64,000 nt of DNA from Siphonodentalium dalli. Its lineage: Eukaryota > Mollusca > Scaphopoda > Gadilida > Siphonodentaliidae. Positions 57,320 through 64,000 of the stretch are shown piece by piece. The first letter of the stretch is position 1, and every line of letters begins with the position of its first letter. Where the stretch lies: the NCBI GenBank assembly GCA_032622095.1, contig CP136065.1, positions 243,411,474 through 243,475,473 on the forward strand. The letters run 5' to 3'. The translations under genes and the position numbers were made by a program. A model generated the notes under the pieces. That model ran no database searches. It saw only the letters and a program-made list of their open reading frames with translations, and was not told the DNA's origin.

Positions 57320-58420
57320 CGATAACAGGATAAACACAAATAAAATTAAGTTGTTGATAAATGACAACTCGATAAATTAAGCTTGATGATACATTGAACT
57401 TGAAATGTAATATAAATTGTATTGTTATTTACCATTTGTTTTGTATCTAAAATGATTATAACTTATAATTTACTATTGTACTAGTATTATATTGACTTTA
57501 TTCATTTAATATATACATTCTGACAAATTTCCTACAAACTAGAAATTAGAATGGACCAGTATGAGTCTGACTTCTCACCAACCTTAGTTCTCAGCTTATA
57601 TTGAAAAAGTTATAATTTATATATAGTGTAACAACGCTGTAAGACTGATCATGCCATACTACTGTGCCAACGACCTTGGCCTTGATATCCCAACCTTCAC
57701 CTTCTGCTCTCACTTGGACATTGCTGAATGCGGTACGACAGGCTATTAAAACAGTGATAGCAACAGCTTCAGTTGAAATAAAAATGCTCAGCATTCGTAT
57801 TTGTTTTACGATCAATATAATATGCCACTGTTGGTATCCAGATAGAACAATTAGGCTACATAATTAAGTATTGAGTTTGATATTAATTATTGAAATAAAT
57901 ATTGAGGTTGGCATATTTATTTATTTTATTTTATTTTTGTTTGTTTGCATGATAAAGAGCGAAATATCTTTCTATCAATTTTCTTTGTGGAATATACACC
58001 TATTTCGTGCAATTTTTTTAGTGAATCTCGTTGTCAATTTACTTAAAGAGCGTCCCAGTACTAGCTAGCCTATATATTTATGTGTATGCCATCATCAACA
58101 CTGATGTCTACAATAAAGAGCGTTTACTCACCAATGATTAAATTTGGTTCATTGTATAACTATATTAATACAGAGTTTTTTTAGAATTTTTATGATATAG
58201 ATAAAGTCTATTCTCCCGCTAGCATCAAAATAAGAGCATAATAGATTATAGTCTTCCCTATCTATATGGTTCCTATCCTAGTTCAACATTAATTCACAGT
58301 TCAAAACTACACGACAAGTAGGACGTTCAATTACGCTATATAGTCTATCTAATTGACTTTCTGAAATGTGTCAGTGTGACTTTAATATATAAATAGAAAG
58401 CAGACTATAATTTATTGTTT
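57320..58420. other. No secure gene
   Basis: The minus frame at 57,591-57,815 includes 'CRTAFSNVQVRAEGEGWDIK', which looks more protein-like than its surroundings, but I could not identify it or place a donor site. Confidence 0.35.
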
Positions 58421-58426
58421 CATTAA

Positions 58427-58613
58427 CCCTTTACCCAACAGAACGGCCCTGTGCCAATGCATTCTTATATATGCGAGTTGACCATCACAATGTGGTCAAT
58501 GAGCCGGTTCCAATGATATCCATATTTGTATGGTGTTATTGAGACAGACCTAAGATAATTTAGGCTGTTGAATCTTTATTTGGCCGGTTTTGGCCGGTTT
58601 GTTGGGTAAAGGG
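58427..58613. mobile_element. TTAA element, internally deleted copy
   Basis: TTAA at 58,423-58,426 and 58,614-58,617. Same ends as 50,437-50,829, but most of the hairpin region is lost between 'gcgagttgacca' and 'tcacaatgtgg'. Confidence 0.88.
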
Positions 58614-58730
58614 TTAAACTGCTTCTTACTACAAGTTCCCACACCATAGAGCAAAACGCTCTTATTATAAGTGTCAGTTTTGTAGTCCACTGAGTCTAAT
58701 TTTAAATACCGGTACACGTACGCTCTTTAA

Positions 58731-59122
58731 CCCTTTACCCAACAAACTGGCCAAAAACGCCCAAATAAAGCTTCAACAGCCGAAAATATCTTCGGTCTGT
58801 CTCAATAAAACCATACAAATATGGATATCATTGGAACCGGCTCATTGACCACATTGTGATGGTTACAGTTATGCCCTGTGCCAATGCATTCTCTTATATA
58901 TGCGAGTCGACCATAGGTCGCCTCGAATATATAAGAGAATGCATTGGCCTAAAAAAACACTTTAACACTTTTTACCATTTTTTCTTACATTCTTTAACAA
59001 TTTTTTTATTTTTAATGTGTTAAGCCAATGCATTCTCTTATATATGCGAGGCGACCTACCTATGGTCGACTCGCATATATAAGAGAATGCATTGGCACAG
59101 GGCCCTTCTGTTGGGTAAAGGG
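58731..59122. mobile_element. TTAA element, full copy
   Basis: TTAA at 58,727-58,730 and 59,123-59,126. About 392 bp, nearly the same as 50,437-50,829, with both hairpins. It lies 114 bp from the deleted copy and in the opposite orientation. Confidence 0.9.
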
Positions 59123-59129
59123 TTAAAAT

Positions 59130-60880
59130 ATTGTGATTCTATTGCATTTGCACAACATACACATAGCATATTACATATAATGTTTGCAAACAGTTTTACC
59201 AAATATAACTTCATATACCATGCTTCAAACACACAGACAAACATTGAAAACAAACTTATAGATCAGTAATAGATGGGCTGATCTTTCTATCACCATACCG
59301 TACCAAGGGGAGAAACTCTATCTAGCATGTTTGAAAGTTGGCACAGTGGTGTGGCAAGATCCTACTTACAGGCACAGGCCTTCTAAACAGTGATAATAGG
59401 GTGATATTATATATTTTTGAATTTATTAGTCCACTTACCTTAATAAATGGACCAGGTATGCATCAAGAATTTTGGACGAAATTTGGTCATATCGGTCAAG
59501 AAAATAGGTTAAAGTCGATTTTATAATACAATTTACCATTAAACTGCAGGGTTTTTACAGCAACTGGTGCCTCTATTTTTGAAGAAACGTATGCCGTTGG
59601 CAGAATCAATGTATCTCACCTGTATCATGTCTATTATTCAACAAAAATTACTTATTTTTTCAGCCATTTGCAGTGCACATCGACCCATAATATAATCGCG
59701 TGATAAATGAATTGGAAATTGAAACAGTCGCTCAAAAGAAGTCCGCCGAAGACTGTTGAAGTCCAACGTAGACAAGCGGCTTAAAAAATAAATATTATGC
59801 TGGATTTCAAATATCCAGTCGTCATTCATACTCCCTCTGCTTTAGTTTAGCCGCAGTTGTTTATTTTTTGTGTCATTAATAACAAAGAAGTCATTTTGTT
59901 TTACACCTACGGGACTTCGCCGGTATTCGACGCCCTTCGCCGGTATTACTTTGGTGAGACCCAACATTTCCAGTAGTGTACCACGTCGGAGCCATCTTAG
60001 TCAAAATAACGGTCGGAATATACCATCTAAAATGACGGATAAATTGAGAAGAGGGCGTCCTAGGACAATTTTGGGGTTTGCCTAAACGCAGCAAGTCCCT
60101 GGATATGCAGCAAGTCCCTGTAAACGCAGCAAGTCCCCGGTAAATGCAGCAAGTCCCTCTAATTTAGGGTGGATTAGTGGAGTTGTTGATGAATTTAATC
60201 AGTGTTTTATTATCCATTTGATTTATGATCTGTGGCAGTTGATTAGAGTTGATTGGAAATCTTTATCCCTTTATAATTATTTAAGATGGGTATTTGTAGT
60301 TTTTAAATATAAAATAAAAGTTTTTCTAAGTTTTATTAAGCTATTTCTTTTTATTCTAATCACTATTTAATATAATTTAATTAATAAGATTTATATTTCT
60401 GGGAGTTTCTCCTTTGAAGCTCATTTTAGGATTTGTTTGTTTTCTTAACCCGACAGAATAATTATCAACCAGTGTTATTTCAAGATTCAGCTCACTTCTG
60501 AGATGGCATGTTGTGTATTTAATCAAATATATATAAAGCTAGTTAAGTCTATTCCTGATATGGAATAAATAAAGAGCGTTTATTTCACTAATGTGAGAAC
60601 ATTTTACACCTAATAATATTTGACATTATTATAAAAGCATTAACTAATAACTATGTTAGTAATTAGCATTTATTTGTTAGTCTATTCCTGCTATGGCATA
60701 AATAAAAGCGTTAACTGATGTGATAAAATAGGCTAAACGGACAATAGACTTAACAGCACCAACATTCACAAACTACTTTATTAATAGGATGGATTTATCG
60801 AATTGGACCAATAACAATTGTGAGTCGCTGAACCATATTCTAAAACAGGCAGTTGATTGGAAGTCAAAACCTTTAACGGA
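59130..60880. other. No secure gene; short 20-bp repeat
   Basis: Four copies of 'gcagcaagtccctg' + 'gatat/taaac' lie at 60,088-60,165. The + frame at 59,870-60,085 ends 'LRRGRPRTILGFA', an AT-hook-like GRPR, but nothing else supports a gene. Frames at 59,338-59,526 + and 59,638-59,829 - are unrecognised. Confidence 0.4.
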
Positions 60881-60889
60881 GTTAGTATA

Positions 60890-63041
60890 GCTGAAGGGGT
60901 CACTCTCACCAAAATGAAAGTGTCAATGACACTGTAGCTCAACTTTGTAAAGAAGGTAATTTTTTTGTGATGAGCAATGAATAGAGAGATTAAAAAGGAG
61001 TGTAAAATATGAGCAGTAAAGGATTTAGTCATACACAGAGTAAAATCCAAGATGGCAGCTGGTGGCCATGTTTTTTGGCTGACTGACCCCAAAATGACTC
61101 GTTCCCATCTACATGTCATTATTAACATCCATGACAAATTTTAAGATTATCAAACTAAAGGTACAGCCTGTAGCTTAAAGGATTTAGTCATACAAAGAGT
61201 AAAATCCAAGATGGCTGCTGGTGGCGATGTTTTTTGTCCGAATGACCCCAAAATGACACTTTCCCATCTACATTCCAATTTCAACAACCATGACAAATTT
61301 CATGATGATCAGACTAAAGGTACGACCTGTAGCCCGTGCTAAAGGATTTAGTCATACAAAGAGTAAAATCCAAGATGGCTGCTGGTGGCCATGTTTTATT
61401 GCCAAATGACCCCAAAATGACTCTTTCCCATCTAGATGTCAATATTAACATCCCTGACAAATTTTATAATGATCACACTAAACGTACGACCTGTAGCCCG
61501 TGCAAAAGGATTTAGTCATACAAAGAGTAAAATCCAAGATGGCAGCTGGCGGCCATGTTTTTTGGCCGAATGACCCCAAAATGACTCGTTCCCATCTACA
61601 TGTCATTGTTAACATCCATGACAAATTTTAAGATTATCAAACTAAAGGTACAGCCTGTAGCTTAAAGGATTTAGTCATACAAAGAGTAAAAACCAAGATG
61701 GCTGCTTGCTGCCATGTTTTTTGGCCGAATGACCTCAAAATTACTCATTCCCATCTACATGTCATTGTTAACATCCATGACAAATTTAATGATGATCAGA
61801 CTAAAGGTACGACCTGTAGCCCGTGCTAAAGAATTTAGTCATACAAAGAGTAAAATCCAAGATGGCTGCTGGCGGCCATGTTTTTTGGCCGAATGACCCC
61901 AAAATCACTCGTTCCCATCTACATGTCAATATTAACATCCATGACAAATTTCATGATGATCAGATCAGACGAACAGTACGACCTGTGGCCCGTGCTAATG
62001 AAATAAATTTTGAAATCAAAGATGGTCGCTGGCGGCCATGTTTTTTGTCGGAATGACCACAAAATGACTCGTTCCCATCTACATTCCAATTTCAACAGCC
62101 ATGAAATTTTTTATGATGATCAGACTAAAGGTACGACCTGTAGCCCGTGCTAAAGGATTTAGTCATACAAAGAGTAAAATCCAAGATGGCTGCTGGCGGC
62201 CATATTTTTTGCCCGAATGACCCAAAAATGACTCGTTCCCATCTACATGTCATTGTTAACATCCATGACTAATTTTATGATGATCCGACCAATGGTACGA
62301 CCTGTAGCCCGTGTCAAAGGATTTAGTCATGCAAAGAGTAAAATCTAAGATGGCTGCCAGCGGCCATGTTTTTGGGCCGAATGACCCCAAAATTACTCGT
62401 TCCCATCTACATGTCAATATTAATATCCATGACAAATTTCATGACAATAAGACGAAGAGTACGGCCTGTAGCCCGTGCTAAAGGATTAAATTTTGAAATC
62501 CAAGATGGCCGATAGCGGCCATGTTTTTTTTCCGAATGACCCCAAACTGACTCGTTCCCATCTACATGTCAATGTCAACATCCATGACAAATTTCATAAT
62601 AATCGGACCAAAGGTACGAACTGTAGCCCGTGCTAAAGGAAATAGTTGACAAATCACACACGCATACACGCACACACACAGACGACGGATACCAAGCCAT
62701 GGCAATAGCTCAAACTTTACAAAGTAAAGTTGAGCTAAAAAGTGCTGAAGGGTACACAGGATTTGAAAATGTGCTGAAGGGTACACAGAGTTTGAAATGT
62801 CATTCTAAATGACATTTAGTTTTCGTATCTGCCATGATTTCTGTTTAATATAGAATAATTGTTTACGTTCCAAAGAACATTAAAATGAACTGAAAACAAA
62901 CTGCTAATGGGCACCAGACTTTCAGAAACACAGTTTAAGTAAATGTGTTAGTGGCGATCACAAACCCTGTGTACCCTTCAGCACATTTTCAAACCCTGTG
63001 TACCCTTCAGCACTTTTTTTGGTGAGAGTGACCCCTTCAGC
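60890..63041. mobile_element. 2.15-kb transposon with 25-bp perfect inverted ends
   Basis: The left end GCTGAAGGGGTCACTCTCAC + CAAAA (60,890-60,914) is exactly complementary to 63,017-63,041. Flanks gttagtata (60,881-60,889) and gttagtaca (63,042-63,050) match at 8 of 9 bases, suggesting an 8-9-bp target duplication (hAT or Mutator type). Inside, next to the left end, is 'gaaagtgtcaatgacactgt agctcaacttt'. Near the right end 'agctcaaactttacaaag' and several 'gtgctgaagggtacacag' units in both orientations occur. The core is the 160-bp array. There is no transposase, so it is mobilised in trans if at all. Confidence 0.88.
61018..62637. repeat. About 160-bp tandem array inside the transposon
   Basis: About ten units starting near 61,018, 61,177, 61,341, 61,507, 61,664, 61,830, 62,000, 62,152, 62,317 and 62,480. 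Each has 'aaaggatttagtcatacaaa', 'aaaatccaagatggctgctg', 'ggccatgttttttgg', 'gaatgaccccaaaatgactc', 'cccatctacatgtca' and 'acgacctgtagcccgtgct'. Two units have 'aaattttgaaat' instead of the 'catacaaagagt' segment. Confidence 0.92.
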
Positions 63042-63054
63042 GTTAGTACAGGCC

Positions 63055-63765
63055 CTGTTTAGTATAGTTGATGGAGAATACAAAAAAATTAGTTTAATTA
63101 TTTGGATTTGGACAGTTTACGTTAACACAGGAGTTCGCAAAATTCTATGTTCGCCCCGAAATTTGGAATACAAAATCATCAGAAGTAAGAAACAAACATT
63201 TTAATAGATTTTTAAGAGAAATAAAGCCAGTCCACTCCAAGAGAAGATGCTGAGAACAACAGACGGTCAGAGGATGGTACTATCAGCTGTTAATGCAGGA
63301 AAAAACCCGGGACAAAGCAAAAGAAAACAGACGGCAAAGACTACCACAATCCCTTGTAGCAAAGTTTCCAGGACCGGACAATAAAATAAAACAACAAAGA
63401 GATAAACAAAACAATTTTAATAAATGTATCCAAATATTTTTTAGTCAATAAAATCTTCCCAAACGAATGCCTCAATATCTTGGGTTTTCCCCTTCCTTAC
63501 CTGGCCATATATATATAGATAATTTATTCTAATAAACTTTTCTTTCAGCTTACTGCTATATATATGTATATTTATAAAACTGTGCTCTATTTTTCTTTTG
63601 TTGCTGTTCTACTATTCTCAAGAAAAAATCCAACTCTTTAATTTTATCATCCAGTCCCACAATTCAGTCCAATTCCCTTCAATAATCGATCGGTATAACG
63701 ATCAAATTAAAGCCCTTTGATTAAAGCCCTTTGTAATCAGCACCTCCACTGATTAAACATATCGT
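63055..63765. other. No gene recognised
   Basis: The region near 63,225-63,420 is purine-rich and weakly LINE-like, without a diagnostic motif. Confidence 0.35.
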
Positions 63766-63769
63766 TGCG

Positions 63770-64000
63770 TAGGGGTGCGAGATATCACCGGTGCACCGGT
63801 GTATCGCGAATCAGAGTTCTACGATACACGCACCGGTTCCATAGCCAAAAAATCGCACATCGCGATACACAATTTTGTTTATCTATTATCCATTATTCGT
63901 TCTTTAAAATTGCTATATTCACGCCGGAGAATAAAAATTAAATACAACGGCACGCAAAGAAGCATGATCAAGTCGTTCTACTTCAAAGCACTGATTAAAT
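63770..64000 (+). mobile_element. Left end of a hAT-like element, cut by the window end
   Basis: Starts 'taggggtgcgagatatcacc', like the 'taggg.t.c.cga/ggta' ends at 28,777 and 35,549, with inner palindromes 'caccggtgcaccggtg' and 'tatcgcga'. The other end is outside the window. Confidence 0.55.

Overview
This window looks like nuclear DNA from an animal, most likely a marine invertebrate. A mollusc is my best guess, but that is inference from repeat style and gene type. It is AT-rich, has no operons or bacterial gene layout, and contains a multi-exon gene with GT-AG introns, LINE relics, a tRNA-derived SINE, many MITEs and DNA transposons, and long satellite and minisatellite arrays. Nearly every long open frame here is a by-product of repeats; the real coding content sits in short exons.

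The main gene is on the minus strand and spans at least 12,185-55,651. I can place eight exons with consistent splice sites and phases, reading from high to low coordinates: A1 (55,489-55,651), B1 (47,450-47,589), C1 (42,818-43,084), A2 (34,115-34,277), B2 (28,510-28,649), C2 (25,270-25,509), D (19,899-20,023) and E (12,185-12,422, with the stop). A-B-C occurs twice, with paralogous protein sequence, matching exon lengths (163/163, 140/140, 267/240) and identical phases. The module starts and ends in phase 0, so C1 can splice to A2 in frame. This is either one gene with an internally duplicated three-exon cassette or two tandem paralogues, the upstream one lacking visible D and E exons. The motifs (a CPA/CTA core followed by a basic-hydrophobic stretch and an RFP, then a histidine cluster, and a C-terminal coiled coil) suggest a CARF/ALS2CR8-like nuclear protein; that assignment is tentative.

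The introns and flanks are a dense record of transposition. I find several non-autonomous families with intact target-site duplications: a 254-bp 8-bp-TSD (hAT-type) MITE in four full copies; TTAA-flanked elements of four kinds; TA-flanked foldback elements; hAT elements at 28,777-30,051 (with a decayed BED-finger transposase), 30,954-31,980 and 35,549-36,606; and a 2.15-kb element (60,890-63,041) with 25-bp perfect inverted ends around about ten copies of a 160-bp repeat. Several are nested, which gives relative insertion ages. Other regions hold tandem arrays with periods of 17, 18, 20, 28, 32, 35, 37, 42, 49, 51 and about 160 bp, and a cluster of AflII-type palindromes at 39.55-39.89 kb.

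Layout: 1-12 kb holds repeats and a LINE fragment; 12-56 kb is the gene with transposon-filled introns; 57-64 kb holds a LINE relic, TTAA elements, the 160-bp-array transposon and the start of another hAT-like element running off the end.
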